A stretch of DNA of 64,000 nt from Planctomicrobium piriforme (GTDB lineage: Bacteria > Planctomycetota > Planctomycetia > Planctomycetales > Planctomycetaceae): contig CAMATH010000034.1 of NCBI GenBank assembly GCA_945860955.1, forward strand, positions 1-64,000, read 5' to 3'. The notes under the pieces are model-generated. The model searched no databases and was not told the DNA's origin. It worked only from the letters and a program-made list of their open reading frames with translations. The stretch's first letter is position 1; every line of letters begins with the position of its first letter. Shown piece by piece: positions 36,095-46,138 of this stretch. Both the position numbers and the translations under genes were made by a program.

Positions 36095-36665
36095 GACTGA
36101 CAAACGGCAGTAGATCGTCCGCAGGAGTTGCAGAGCGGACGGAGTTTGGGCTGCGCCACCTGAAGGATCGGGAGTTTTCCGGTTTTTTGGCTTTTACGTG
36201 TGCGCTCCGATGGGCAGGTGCGCTTGTTATTGCGGGATTTGATCTCCGCGTTTGGGGCAGAGCCGGGCCCATCAGGAAGCGGTCGTCGAAGTCCGTTTTC
36301 CGAGGGACGAGCCTCCCCACAAGTCCGGATGTTGTGACGCCGCAGCGTTTTCGATAGCGGTGTCGCGTGAATTTCAAACCACGCGTTCAACTGGGGAGTC
36401 GAGGCAATTTCATGCGACACGTTCCGTAGCTTCAATTAAAACTCGCGCTGCGAAACGTTTCGCGGAGTGGTGTGGATCGGGGCGAAGAGGCGAAGCCACA
36501 ACGGGGGCCAACTTGGCTGGGAGTTCCGGGTTTCGCAAACTCATTTTTCCCCACGACCAATCCCGGGTTTTCACCGCCAGCCGACTGGGTTCTGCCAAAA
36601 CACCCATAAAAAAAGCCGCCTCCAATTCTGGAGGCGGCTGGAACTCTTCGTCACCGAGATCTGCG
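36095..36665. other. Intergenic region of 571 bases
   Basis: The gap lies between the zinc-ribbon gene and the convergent DUF1501 gene. The only clear element is the DUF1501 terminator at its right end. Short ORFs in both strands have no protein-like pattern. T-rich stretches near 36175-36195 (GTTTTCCGGTTTTTTGG) could end the zinc-ribbon transcript, but no stable stem precedes them. Confidence 0.4.
36608..36639 (-). terminator. Rho-independent terminator of the DUF1501 gene
   Basis: On the minus strand a perfect 10-bp stem AGCCGCCTCC / GGAGGCGGCT (36614-36623 and 36630-36639) with a 6-base loop is followed by seven T residues (36608-36614 in plus-strand A). It lies 27 bases past the DUF1501 stop. 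This is the clearest intrinsic terminator in the window. Confidence 0.92.
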
Positions 36666-38126
36666 TTAGGCGAGGATGCCGTCGACCGCTTCGGCCTGGA
36701 CCAGTTCACGGGGCTGATTCAGGTGGTTGTACTGAATGGTGTTGGGTGCGATTCCCATGCAGTGATACACCGACGCCACGAGTTGGATCGGATGAACCGG
36801 GTTTTCGATCGGGGCGGAACCAGTCTTGTCCGACTTGCCATAAACGAAGCCACGCTTGACGCCGGCACCCGCCACCACCGAGGTGTAGCAGTAGGGCCAG
36901 TGGTCGCGGCCGTCATCGGAATTCGAGTTGCCCGACGTGCTGACCCCACGAATCGGACTGCGGCCGAATTCACCCAGGGCGACGACCAGCGTCTCTTCCA
37001 GCATGCCGCGCTGGTCGAGGTCGGCGATCAGCGCCGACAGACCCGCATCAAGCATGGGAGAGTTCTGATTCTTCATACGCCCCGACAGGCCGACGTGGAC
37101 GTCCCATGAATGGTTGTCGGAATTCGCGACTTTGGGCCAAATCACCTCGACGAACCGCGTTCCCGCCTCAATCAGCCGTCGCGCGAGGAGGCAGCTTTGA
37201 CCGAAGGTGTTGCGACCGTAGGTCTCCCGCATTTCGCTCGATTCTTTGGTGAGATCGAACGCGTCGCGGGCCTTGCCCGAGAGGACCAAGCCAAGGGCCT
37301 TTCCGTAGTACTCGTTGATCGCCGTCTTGCTGACCGCCTTGTCAAGCGCGGGCATGCCAGCATTGATCGTGTCCCGCAAACGGGCGCGACGTTCCAGCCG
37401 GGATGAGGAAATCTCCTCACGCAGTTTGAGGTCGTCGACGTTGATACGGTCGAGTTTGTTCATGTCCATGTCGTCCCCGGTGGGGAACAGCATATACGGA
37501 TCGTACGCACGTCCCAAAAAGCCCGCCGAGCCCCCTTTGCCGATCACGTTGCTCTCCTGCAACGGTCGGGGGAGCATGACGAACGGGAGCATCTGCGCTT
37601 CGGGAGGCTTCTGCCGAATGATGTTCGAACCCAGCGTCGGAAAATCAGCGGGGCTGGGGGGTTCGAGCTGACCCGAGGGGCTGACCTTGTCGGCGGTGTA
37701 ACCAGTGTGCAACTGGTAAATCGCCGCCGTGTGGTTGAACAGGCCGACCGGGGTGTAGCTCATCGACCGGATCATCGTGAATTTGTCATTCACGGCGGCC
37801 AGTTTCGGAAGGACTTCCGTGAACTGAACCCCGGGGAGCTTTGTGTCGATCGGCTTGAAAACGCTCCGGACGTTGTCGGGGACGTCGGCTTTGGGATCCC
37901 ACAGGTCGAGATGGCTGGGGCCACCTTGCAGGTAAACCAGGATGACGTTTTTGGCTTTTCCGAATCCGGGGCCGCCAACGCCACCTTCTTTCGCCTGAGC
38001 CTGCCGTTGCAGCATTCCACCGAGTGTTAGCCCCATCATGGTGGAGCCTCCGACACTCAACAGCGCGCGGCGGGAAATCGTCCCGTCGCAGTTGTCTCTG
38101 CCACTCTGACCGGGAATCACGAGCAT
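36666..38126 (-). CDS. DUF1501 (sulfatase-fold) Tat-exported protein
   Basis: Planctomycete-expanded DUF1501 protein of 486 residues. The Tat-type leader has [20 protein letters not shown]. Family motifs are [20 protein letters not shown] near the N-terminus, [23 protein letters not shown] in the middle and [13 protein letters not shown], then [18 protein letters not shown] in the metal-binding C-terminal half. The fold is alkaline-phosphatase/sulfatase-like and the enzyme activity is not established. These genes usually pair with a DUF1549/DUF1553 cytochrome-like gene upstream; none is present here, so this is a lone copy. A strong terminator follows. Confidence 0.9.
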   Translation of the reverse strand: MLVIPGQSGRDNCDGTISRRALLSVGGSTMMGLTLGGMLQRQAQAKEGGVGGPGFGKAKNVILVYLQGGPSHLDLWDPKADVPDNVRSVFKPIDTKLPGVQFTEVLPKLAAVNDKFTMIRSMSYTPVGLFNHTAAIYQLHTGYTADKVSPSGQLEPPSPADFPTLGSNIIRQKPPEAQMLPFVMLPRPLQESNVIGKGGSAGFLGRAYDPYMLFPTGDDMDMNKLDRINVDDLKLREEISSSRLERRARLRDTINAGMPALDKAVSKTAINEYYGKALGLVLSGKARDAFDLTKESSEMRETYGRNTFGQSCLLARRLIEAGTRFVEVIWPKVANSDNHSWDVHVGLSGRMKNQNSPMLDAGLSALIADLDQRGMLEETLVVALGEFGRSPIRGVSTSGNSNSDDGRDHWPYCYTSVVAGAGVKRGFVYGKSDKTGSAPIENPVHPIQLVASVYHCMGIAPNTIQYNHLNQPRELVQAEAVDGILA

Positions 38127-38410
38127 GGGCGATGGCCTCGTTTGTCGACAGACGGATGAATTCGCATCAATGCTTCATCATACCGGCAATCCGGGCCGGG
38201 TGTCAATCAGCTTCAGGTGCCACTGGGAATACGTTCCTTCAATGTGACGCCCCAAGTCGACTCGACTTTCCCGATGTCGATCCCTACCTTGACGTTCGCA
38301 TGGCCGATTCGCTGCGCTCGATGGCCGTGGAGCCCAGTTTCGACTGAATGCGGGTCGTCGCCTGTTTTCCCGACTCATTCCACTTCCCCCGTTCCCTGCC
38401 AAAGCTCACC

Positions 38411-39352
38411 ATGAATCTCTCGCATCTTGTCTCGGCTCTGCACACCGCTCTCCCGCCGGCTGTCCGGTGGTCGGGGAGCGTCGCTCGGCGGATGCGGCAA
38501 TTCAACATCGCGCTCGAAGACAAAAAGACGGGAAGTTCCAATACCGATGCTCTCACCCTGGCCGACCTCTCGGTTCAGGAACTGCTGGTTGGCGCGCTGC
38601 GCGACGGTGACCCGGCGCTGCGTCTATGCAGAATCCAGGCAGAGGAAACAACCGGCGATCTCACCCGGTTCGCACCGCAGAGTCCGTACACCATCGCTCT
38701 CGATCCCATCGACGGCACGAAACAGTATCGCGACAAGACGGGGAACGGGTACTCGATCATTCTGACCCTGCGGTCTAATGAAACGTTGCATTACACGCTG
38801 GTGTTCGTCCCCGAGTCGGGTTCGAACGGAGCCTGGGTGGAAGTCTTCGGGGATCGGGTGGTGTGCGGAGCAGACGATCCCGCGCGGACGGCGGGAGCCG
38901 TGTTGGCATCGCTCCCCGCGATCAATCGTGCCACTTGGGACAAAACTCCCGCAGGGACCGGAAAATCGAAAAAGATCTACATGATCGGGTTCCAGAAACA
39001 CGATCGCGCGAGAGCGGAACTGGTGTCACAAACCGGACTGGAAGGGGTCGCCGCCGACGATTGTCCGGGCTGCCCCTACGAATTGATCGCCAGCGGGCAA
39101 TACGCCGGCTCGCTGATTCACAGCCCGAATATCTACGACTTCCCCGCCAGCCTGCACATTGCGCGAGTTCTGGGGGGAGAGTCGCTGTGGGTGCACAACC
39201 GCCAACCGGTCCACTTCGGAGAACTGTGGATGGACGAACGGGCCAAGATGCTGCGACTGCCGGGAATCGTCGCCACCAGTCCCGACCGCAAAGTGCTCGA
39301 AACACTCTGCTCGGTCGCCCACGACTGGAATCCGGTTCGGTACGCGGATTAA
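38411..39352 (+). CDS. Inositol monophosphatase-family (CysQ/BPNT-like) phosphatase
   Basis: Metal-dependent phosphatase of about 313 residues. The metal-binding signature is TIALDPIDGTKQYRDKTG, with the upstream acidic residues RIQAEETTGDL and the late YDFPASLHIARVLGG corresponding to the WDxAA region. DPIDGTKQY is closer to 3'(2'),5'-bisphosphate nucleotidases than to true inositol phosphatases, so removal of the 3'-phosphate from PAP is the best guess. ATG 38411 is chosen because the preceding 21 residues of the ORF do not look conserved; the ribosome-binding site is weak. Confidence 0.78.
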   Translation: MNLSHLVSALHTALPPAVRWSGSVARRMRQFNIALEDKKTGSSNTDALTLADLSVQELLVGALRDGDPALRLCRIQAEETTGDLTRFAPQSPYTIALDPIDGTKQYRDKTGNGYSIILTLRSNETLHYTLVFVPESGSNGAWVEVFGDRVVCGADDPARTAGAVLASLPAINRATWDKTPAGTGKSKKIYMIGFQKHDRARAELVSQTGLEGVAADDCPGCPYELIASGQYAGSLIHSPNIYDFPASLHIARVLGGESLWVHNRQPVHFGELWMDERAKMLRLPGIVATSPDRKVLETLCSVAHDWNPVRYAD

Positions 39353-39535
39353 GTACCGGTGCAAAATCAAAACCGTTTTTGTTACTTGTTTCGCGGACAG
39401 TCGGCACGACGAGCGTCGAAGTGCGTATGGATCGCTTTGGCAATCCCCTGAAAACCTATCTTGACCTGCCACCGGCATCCACTTCGCATGTCGACTGTGT
39501 TTTCTCAAACCACGAAATTGATTTTGGACGAGTTC

Positions 39536-40699
39536 TTAGCCCTCTGGTGATTCCACTTCCGCTTCGCTGTCGGCAGACGGTTCGTCCGCGCCGGCCGCGG
39601 CATCGGGCGGAAGGCTCATCGAAGGTTCCGTCGCGGTCGCGGAAATCTCCTGCATCATCTCGCGCAAGAGAACCGTGGCATAACTTCCAGAAGGCAGTCC
39701 GAATGCGACTTCGACTCCGCCGCCGGGAACCGAATTCACCGTCAGATCGTCTGGCCAGACGAGAAACGCCCTCCGGGTTCCCGAGGTGAGCAGCGGATAC
39801 TTGGTGAAGTCATCGCGCGACAATTCCGCTTCCTTGAGCAGCAACTCTTCCTGTTCTTTCACCAAGCCCGCCGACGGCTTCATTTTGGGGCCAAACATCG
39901 GCCCGGCGATGACGATCTCTTGCGCGCTGAACCGAGGTTGCTCGCGCGCTATATCCTCCACGACAAACGGTCCCCCGGATGCGACGACCTGCATCACATC
40001 ACCGAGTTCAACCTGGAACAACTGCCCCGACGTGATCCGATTCGACAGCGAGCGGTTGAACAGCGCCGACTGAACCGCCGACAGCGCCAGCCGCAAAAGA
40101 AACTTCCGCCGAACGCGCGGAATATCGGCCGGCGTTTTGGTGCCACGCAGCAGATCCAGCCCCAATACCAGCGTCTCGTTGTCGCGACCGAAACGCTGTT
40201 CGCCGAAATAATTGGGCATGCCGCTGGTTCGCAACCGCCCGGCAATCGCGACGGCGCGGCCCAGCGCGTCGTCGACGACGTCGCGGACAACGATCGTGAA
40301 TCGATTGCCGCGCAAGTGACCCGGGCGCAGCTTGTTCTTATGTCGCCCGACCTCCAGTACGGTGAACTGCGGATGTTCGAGGTCTTTCAACCGGGGTTCG
40401 CATTTGAAGGGGACTGAAATGTATTGCCGCGTGACGGCGTGCCGATCTTTCAATCCCGCCATGCCGACATCCTGTAGCGAGATGCGCAACAGGCGGGCGA
40501 CATGACTCATCAGTTGTTCGGCCGACAAGCCCCGTTTTTCGATCCAGAGATAGAGGAATTCGCCCACTCCCTCCGGTCGGTACGCGGGGATCTCTTCGAC
40601 CACGAAGTCCTCGGGACTCTGCCGAATGCGGCCACCAATCCCAGGCAAATCCGCTGCAAGATACGGCAGATCCTCCAATGCCCACTTGAGATCAGTCAT
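39536..40699 (-). CDS. truD: tRNA pseudouridine synthase D
   Basis: Modifies uridine 13 in tRNAs to pseudouridine. The 387-residue product has the family-defining motif GMAGLKDRHAVTRQ containing the catalytic Asp, preceded by EDFVVEEIPAY and followed by LRGNRFTIVVRDV and NYFGEQRFGRDN, all in TruD order. An acidic C-terminal tail (ADEPSADSEAEVESPEG) is extra. Its start overlaps the stop of the RicT gene by 8 bases, so the two are co-transcribed and probably coupled. Confidence 0.95.
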   Translation of the reverse strand: MTDLKWALEDLPYLAADLPGIGGRIRQSPEDFVVEEIPAYRPEGVGEFLYLWIEKRGLSAEQLMSHVARLLRISLQDVGMAGLKDRHAVTRQYISVPFKCEPRLKDLEHPQFTVLEVGRHKNKLRPGHLRGNRFTIVVRDVVDDALGRAVAIAGRLRTSGMPNYFGEQRFGRDNETLVLGLDLLRGTKTPADIPRVRRKFLLRLALSAVQSALFNRSLSNRITSGQLFQVELGDVMQVVASGGPFVVEDIAREQPRFSAQEIVIAGPMFGPKMKPSAGLVKEQEELLLKEAELSRDDFTKYPLLTSGTRRAFLVWPDDLTVNSVPGGGVEVAFGLPSGSYATVLLREMMQEISATATEPSMSLPPDAAAGADEPSADSEAEVESPEG

Positions 40700-41528
40700 C
40701 CGCCGACTTCTTTCCCTTGCTGACGACTGTCACCACCTCGGCGAGTTCAGTCAGAACGTAGCGATTGTCTTCGTACTGCACCATGACCTTTTTCGCCAGC
40801 AATTCCTGGGCGACCACCTTTCCCTGGCCCCGTTTTGTGACGACGAACGCCCCCACCCCGGGCAACTCGCGACGATGTTCCTCGTAGGTGTCGTACTCGT
40901 ACCGAAGGCAACACTTCAGACGGCCGCAACGGCCCGAGATTTTTGTCGGGTCGAGCGACGCCTTTTGCAGTTTCGCCATCTTCATCGAGACGGGCGGCAT
41001 CTCCTTCAGGTGCGTATTGCAGCAAACCGGCTTGCCGCAGTCGCCGTAGTCGGCGAGCAGTTTGGCCTCGTCGCGAACGCCGACCTGCCGCATTTCGATT
41101 CGGATTTTGAAGCGATTGGCAAGCGACTTCACCAGATCGCGAAAGTCGATGCGAGCTTCAGAGACATAGTAGAACACCAGCCGCTCGTCTCCGAGCAGGT
41201 GCTCAACATCGATCAACTGCATCGCAAGGTGGTGTTCGGCGATGAGTTCACGACCGCCCCGAAATTCCTCGGGTTCTTGCAGCCGGAGTTCGTCCAGCTT
41301 TTTTCGATCTTGATCGTTCAGCTCGTGAAGAATGTTCCCCTTCGACTCCGTACTCCCCAGATACTCGCGAGTGCGGTCACTCGCGACACACAGAACTTCG
41401 CCTAGTTCGTGCCCGCGGTCGGATTTGACGACCACACTCGCACCCCGGGCATATTCACCACGACCCCGCACGCCGAACTCGGCGACCTGGCGGGTGAGGC
41501 CATAGCGAACGATGTAACGTTGATCCAT
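40692..41528 (-). CDS. ricT: RicT/YaaT-like PSP1 domain protein
   Basis: PSP1 C-terminal domain protein of about 278 residues. Cysteine clusters are characteristic of RicT (YaaT), which in Bacillus joins RicA and RicF in an Fe-S-containing complex that stimulates RNase Y-dependent RNA maturation: DCGKPVCCNTHLKEMP and KISGRCGRLKCCLRYEYD. LGEVLCVASD and LVFYYVSEARIDFRDLVKSLA are other conserved parts. ATG 41528 is favoured; the frame is open to a GTG at 41573. It overlaps the downstream truD by 8 bases. No ricA or ricF is seen nearby, so the symbol rests on family alone. Confidence 0.85.
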   Translation of the reverse strand: MDQRYIVRYGLTRQVAEFGVRGRGEYARGASVVVKSDRGHELGEVLCVASDRTREYLGSTESKGNILHELNDQDRKKLDELRLQEPEEFRGGRELIAEHHLAMQLIDVEHLLGDERLVFYYVSEARIDFRDLVKSLANRFKIRIEMRQVGVRDEAKLLADYGDCGKPVCCNTHLKEMPPVSMKMAKLQKASLDPTKISGRCGRLKCCLRYEYDTYEEHRRELPGVGAFVVTKRGQGKVVAQELLAKKVMVQYEDNRYVLTELAEVVTVVSKGKKSADD

Positions 41529-41747
41529 CAGTGTGGTTCCGAGCAAATCCGGGGGGCTGTCGAAGGAGGCCACCCGCAGTATAACCAGGAACCCGCCGAT
41601 CGCGAGTGGGCGAATCCAAGGAATTCATCCAGCCCCCGCCCCTCCCCAACCCAGTGGACCACCATAAGCCGGCCCACCTGACCTCATACTCATTTGGCAT
41701 CGCCGATTTTCCAGGGGCGACATCCCCGGAAAGTCTAGCCCCAACCC

Positions 41748-42137
41748 CTACCGCCCTGGATCACTCTCGCCCAAAACCTGCTCAAGCAGCTCCCGCTCGG
41801 CGGCTGTGGGCTTGCGCTGCTCAAGCAGTCGCGCAAGCAATTGCTCACGTGAACCGCCGAACACCTTTTCAACGAGGTCGGTCACCAGATTGCCCGACAC
41901 GTCTTCAAAAGTACGGACAGGCTTAAAGCGAAGGGGCCGCTCTTTGTTTGTCTGCAACAAAAACTCCTTGTCCGAGAGAATTCGGACGAGGGTCGCCACC
42001 GTCGTGTAGGCCAAATCCCGACCCGTTTCCGCCAGTCGATCCCGGGCTACCGCCACAGTCTGCTCACCATGCTTCCAAAAGGTGTGCATCACTTCAAGTT
42101 CTCGTTCTGTCAATTCCGCCGCCCTGGGTCGCGCCAT
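41748..42137 (-). CDS. BlaI/MecI/CopY-family transcriptional repressor
   Basis: Winged-helix repressor of 129 residues. ELTERELEVMHTFWKHGEQTV and DLAYTTVATLVRILSDKEFL form the DNA-binding domain, and KVFGGSREQLLARLLEQRKPT the helical dimerisation tail. AGGAGAAGGCTC lies directly before ATG 42137. Such repressors are normally released by cleavage through a neighbouring BlaR1/M56 sensor protease; none is adjacent, so this is an orphan or is controlled from elsewhere. The divergent S9 peptidase gene may be its target. Confidence 0.88.
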   Translation of the reverse strand: MARPRAAELTERELEVMHTFWKHGEQTVAVARDRLAETGRDLAYTTVATLVRILSDKEFLLQTNKERPLRFKPVRTFEDVSGNLVTDLVEKVFGGSREQLLARLLEQRKPTAAERELLEQVLGESDPGR

Positions 42138-42511
42138 GAGCCTTCTCCTGCATGAAGGAAACCCGCTTCTCAGCGGGAAAAAAGTAACCCCAACCGGCCA
42201 AATCGCCTCCAGTTTGGGTTTTCTAGACCTTGCAATAATGTCCATCAACCCGAGATACGTCAAGGACGAAATTGGGAGAAAATTCTCATTTTCTTTGGAT
42301 TCTCAAAGTGAGACATTTACCCGAAAAACGTACGGTTTTCGAAACATTTCTGCTGTCGCCGCAGGCAGTCGCGTCGACGTCCGAGTGCTGTGATATTTGG
42401 CTTTTTAGATCTATTTTTCGGGTAGTCGCCGCCGGTCAGTCAAGGTTATGATCCTCCCACTCTGGATTCGTCGGCATCCCTCCCCGTTTTGAAATCTCGC
42501 GAGTGCTGATC
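42138..42511. promoter_or_regulatory. Divergent intergenic region with candidate operators
   Basis: The 374 bases between the BlaI-type repressor and the S9 peptidase contain two dyads in an AT-rich stretch: TCTCA-AAG-TGAGA (42301-42313, perfect) and CGAAAAACGT/ACGGTTTTCG (42322-42341, one mismatch). They could be operators for the repressor or for another regulator. They do not match the classical TACA/TGTA BlaI box. No ORF is evident. Confidence 0.35.
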
Positions 42512-44491
42512 ATGACCCGATTTGGCCTGCCGAAGATTTGTGCTGGTTACATTCTCGCCTCGACGATTGTTCTGCTGCTGCCCTGGGACGCAGTCGGGCA
42601 AACCGCGGCCCCGGTCGCTGACCCGCTTCGCCCCCCCGCAGTCGCCGTCGAACAAGTCCCCGTCGTCCCCGCTCGCATCGCGGAACGCCTTCGGCAATAT
42701 CAAGCGGTCCGTAGCGCGAGCTTCCTGGGCTGGGCTCCCGATGGCAACGGAATCCTGATTGGCACGCGCTTCGGCGACACCAGTCAGTTGCACCGTGTCT
42801 ACAAACCCGATGGTCGTCGCGAACAGATCACATTCTTCAACGAACCGGTCACTGGGGGATTCATCCCCGAGGCCCGCGACGGCAGCCTGCTACTGTCGAT
42901 GAGTGCCGGTGGCAGCGAAAACGATCAGGTCTATCTCTTCGACCGGGCGACCGGACAAGCGGTCCCGCATACCGATGGCAAATCGCGCAACCTGCTCGGT
43001 CCGGTTCGCACAGACGGTAGCCAGTTGATCGTGCATAGCAACCGTCGCAATGGTCGTGATACCGACTTGTACATTGCCGACACCCGTCGGCCGGGCAGCA
43101 TGTCTCTGCTCCTGGAAGTCGAAAACGAACACTGGACCGCGGTCGACTGGTCGCGCGACGGTGAGTCTCTGCTGATGATGCGCTACGTCTCGATCAACGA
43201 GTCGTACCCCGCGCTGTTCGATGTCGCCGCTCGAAAACTCCACCCGATCGCACTGCCGGGAGATTCCCCCTCGGCCTGTGGACCGATGAAGTTTGCCCCC
43301 GATGGCAAGTCGGTCTACATTGCCACCGACGCGCGGGGCGAATTTCGGGAGCTGGCGCGAATCGATCTCGCGACCATGAAGCCGGCTTGGTTGACAGCCG
43401 ACATTTCGTGGGACGTCGCGTCGATTGATGTGGATCCGCATTCGGGACGCGTCGCCTGCACCACCAACGAAGATGGGGCCAGTGCCCTCTACCTGTGGGA
43501 AAACGACCACCGTCGACGTGTGGAACTTCCGCTGGGAACCATTGCCGGCGTCGAATTCTCCCCCGATGGCAAACACCTCGGCTTCACGCTGGGTCAGCCA
43601 AACGCACCTGCCGACGCGTATTCACTCCACCTTGGCGACAAAACGCTGACCCGCTGGACATTCAGCGAAGTGGGAGGCTTGAATGCCGAGTCCTTCGTCA
43701 CCGCCCGACGAATTCAGTTCCCTAGCTTCGACAAACGGCAGATCCCGGCGTATTACTTCCGCCCCAGGTCGGCCTCCGCCGATCACAAGGTGCCTGTCCT
43801 GATCAACATCCACGGCGGCCCCGAATCGCAGTACCGTCCGGCATTTAGCGGTTCCGACCAGTTCTACTGCAACGAACTGGGGATCGCGGTGATTCATCCC
43901 AACGTGCGCGGCTCCGCAGGGTACGGAAAGACCTATCTCAAACTTGATAACGCCGACCTGCGCGAAGACAGCGTGCGCGATATCGGGGCTCTGCTCGACT
44001 GGATCGCCCAGCAGCCGGAACTTGACGCCTCGCGCGTGGCGGTCTCCGGCGGATCGTATGGCGGGTACATGGTCCTCGCGTCGTTGACAAACTTTGGCGA
44101 TCGAATTCGAGCCGGGATCGATATCGTCGGGATCGCCAGTTTCCGATCGTTTCTTAAGAACACCAGCCCCTATCGGCAGGACCTGAGGCGGGCCGAATAT
44201 GGAGATGAACGCGATCCCAAGATGCAGGAGTACTTCGCCCGCATCGACCCGCTGGCGAACACCGCGAAGATTCGGTCGGCCCTGCTCGTGGCACATGGCA
44301 AGAATGATCCCCGCGTGCCGTTTTCGGAGGCGGAACAGATTGCGACCAAAGTCCGGGAGCAAGGGCGTGCCGTCTGGACGGTGTATGCCGACAACGAAGG
44401 GCACGGTTTCGCGAAGAAACCGAATCGCGACTACCTGAATGCCGTCATCGCAGTGTTCCTTAAGTCGGCGTTGTCGCTTGAGGGGGAGTGA
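42512..44491 (+). CDS. S9-family prolyl oligopeptidase-like peptidase
   Basis: Secreted serine peptidase of about 659 residues. A Sec signal (about 10-30, GYILASTIVLLLPWDAVGQ) is followed by a seven-bladed beta-propeller (about 60-400, repeats such as FAPDGKSVYIATDA and FSPDGKHLGFTL). The C-terminal alpha/beta-hydrolase domain has the nucleophile elbow VSGGSYGGYMV, the Asp region VAHGKNDPRVPFSEAEQ and the His in NEGHGF. All three catalytic residues are present. Its stop overlaps the next start as ATGA, so it is translationally coupled to the carboxylase gene. ATG 42512 is preferred to the GTG at 42503. Confidence 0.92.
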   Translation: MTRFGLPKICAGYILASTIVLLLPWDAVGQTAAPVADPLRPPAVAVEQVPVVPARIAERLRQYQAVRSASFLGWAPDGNGILIGTRFGDTSQLHRVYKPDGRREQITFFNEPVTGGFIPEARDGSLLLSMSAGGSENDQVYLFDRATGQAVPHTDGKSRNLLGPVRTDGSQLIVHSNRRNGRDTDLYIADTRRPGSMSLLLEVENEHWTAVDWSRDGESLLMMRYVSINESYPALFDVAARKLHPIALPGDSPSACGPMKFAPDGKSVYIATDARGEFRELARIDLATMKPAWLTADISWDVASIDVDPHSGRVACTTNEDGASALYLWENDHRRRVELPLGTIAGVEFSPDGKHLGFTLGQPNAPADAYSLHLGDKTLTRWTFSEVGGLNAESFVTARRIQFPSFDKRQIPAYYFRPRSASADHKVPVLINIHGGPESQYRPAFSGSDQFYCNELGIAVIHPNVRGSAGYGKTYLKLDNADLREDSVRDIGALLDWIAQQPELDASRVAVSGGSYGGYMVLASLTNFGDRIRAGIDIVGIASFRSFLKNTSPYRQDLRRAEYGDERDPKMQEYFARIDPLANTAKIRSALLVAHGKNDPRVPFSEAEQIATKVREQGRAVWTVYADNEGHGFAKKPNRDYLNAVIAVFLKSALSLEGE

Positions 44492-46125
44492 TGTCGGTAC
44501 CGCAGTCCGCGACACACGCAGCACCCAATTGGGACGAACTCTGCGCGGCTTTGTGCCGCGATCGCAAGCGGATTGCCCTAGGAGGGGGGGCTGCGGCGAT
44601 CGCGCGACAGCACGAAAAAGGTCGGCTGACGGCGCGGGAACGGATTGCGGAACTCATCGATCCGGGAAGCCGGTTTCAGGAGCTGGGGCAATTCGCCGGT
44701 TATGGGATGTACGGCGAATTCGGCGGTGCCCCGGCGGCCAGCGTGATCTGCGGAGTGGCGAAGATCTCGGAGCGTTCCTGCATGCTGATCGCCAACGACG
44801 CGACCGTCAAAGCGGGAGCGTTTTTCCCGATGACGGTGAAGAAAGTTCTGCGAGCGCAGCGGATCGCGATGATCAATCGGCTGCCGCTGGTCTACCTGGT
44901 CGATTCCGCCGGTGTGTTCCTGCCACTCCAGGACGAGATCTTTCCGGACGAAGACGATTTCGGACGAATCTTTCGCAACAACGCGGTCTTGTCGGCGCTG
45001 GGTGTTCCGCAGATCGCGGCGATCATGGGAAACTGTGTCGCCGGTGGGGGATATCTCCCGGTCCTGTGCGACAAACTACTAATGACGGAAGGCTCGGGGC
45101 TGTATCTGGCGGGGCCGGCGCTGGTCAAGAGTTCCATCGGCCAGGCCGTCTCCCACGAGGAACTGGGGGGAGCCGGCATGCACTCGGCGATCAGTGGCAC
45201 GATCGACTTTCGCGAACCCGATGACGCAGCCTGCCTCAATCGGCTGCGTTCGTTGGTCGCTCTGCTGCCGGAAGATCAATTGGCTGCCGTTTTTCGCCGG
45301 GATCCGCCGCGAGAGGCGAAGCGTGACGGAGCCGACTTGTGTGATTTATTCCCTGTTATGCCGCAGCAGAGGTACGAAGTTCGGCAATTGCTGGAATGTC
45401 TGATCGACGCCGATTCCTTTCTGGAATACAAGGCGGAATACGGGCAGACGGTGGTCTGTGGGTACGCGCACATTGGCGGATTTCCCGTGGGAATCGTCGC
45501 GAACCAGCACCATCCGGAAAAAAACGCACGGGGGGAACTGCAGTTTGGCAGCGTGGTCTATCACGATGGGGCCGACAAAGCCGCGCGGTTTGTCATGGAC
45601 TGCAATCAGACCTGGTTACCGTTGGTATTTCTGCACGACGTTTACGGTTTCATGGTGGGAAGAGATTCCGAACAGGCGGGGATCATTCGCGCGGGCGCGA
45701 AACTGGTGAACGCAATTTCCAACAGTCGGGTTCCCAAGTTGACGGTGATTCTTGGGGGGAGTTACGGCGCGGGCCATTACGCGATGTGCGGCAAAGCGTT
45801 CGACCCGCGATTCCTATTCGCTTGGCCAACGGCCCAGTACGCGGTGATGGGAGCGCACCAGGCCGCGGGGACGTTGCTGGAAATCGAGATCGCGGCTCTC
45901 AAACGGTCGGGAGCAGAACCGGATGCCGGAGAACTCGACAAGCTACGGCAGGCAATTGTGGCGAGTTATACGACCCAGACCGACATCCGCCACGCCGCGG
46001 CGCGTGGCTGGGTCGACGAGATCATTGAACCGTCGGAAACCCGCGACGTGTTGATCCGCAGTCTGGAAATCGCGACCAGGCACGCCGAGGATGAACCGTT
46101 CCGGACCGGGGTACTGCAGGTTTAG
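44491..46125 (+). CDS. Acyl-CoA carboxylase carboxyltransferase (beta) subunit
   Basis: Biotin-dependent carboxyltransferase of 544 residues, of the propionyl/methylcrotonyl/geranyl-CoA carboxylase type. The crotonase-like halves are visible in KGRLTARERIAELIDPGSRF, MGNCVAGGGYLPVLCDK, GPALVKSSIGQAVSHEELGG, and in the second half TVVCGYAHIGGFPVGIVANQ, ILGGSYGAGHYAMCGKAFDPR and FAWPTAQYAVMGAHQAAGTL. HDVYGFMVGRDSEQAG sits between. The last motif order matches methylcrotonyl-CoA carboxylase beta. The alpha (biotin carboxylase) chain is not in the window. It begins in the ATGA overlap with the S9 peptidase, an unusual pairing. Confidence 0.9.
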   Translation: MSVPQSATHAAPNWDELCAALCRDRKRIALGGGAAAIARQHEKGRLTARERIAELIDPGSRFQELGQFAGYGMYGEFGGAPAASVICGVAKISERSCMLIANDATVKAGAFFPMTVKKVLRAQRIAMINRLPLVYLVDSAGVFLPLQDEIFPDEDDFGRIFRNNAVLSALGVPQIAAIMGNCVAGGGYLPVLCDKLLMTEGSGLYLAGPALVKSSIGQAVSHEELGGAGMHSAISGTIDFREPDDAACLNRLRSLVALLPEDQLAAVFRRDPPREAKRDGADLCDLFPVMPQQRYEVRQLLECLIDADSFLEYKAEYGQTVVCGYAHIGGFPVGIVANQHHPEKNARGELQFGSVVYHDGADKAARFVMDCNQTWLPLVFLHDVYGFMVGRDSEQAGIIRAGAKLVNAISNSRVPKLTVILGGSYGAGHYAMCGKAFDPRFLFAWPTAQYAVMGAHQAAGTLLEIEIAALKRSGAEPDAGELDKLRQAIVASYTTQTDIRHAAARGWVDEIIEPSETRDVLIRSLEIATRHAEDEPFRTGVLQV

Positions 46126-46138
46126 CGATTAGTTCATC

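Noticed and set aside
36252-37109. Plus-strand ORF (285 codons) running over the terminator and into the DUF1501 gene
   Set aside because: It crosses the clear intrinsic terminator of the opposite strand and shows no motif.
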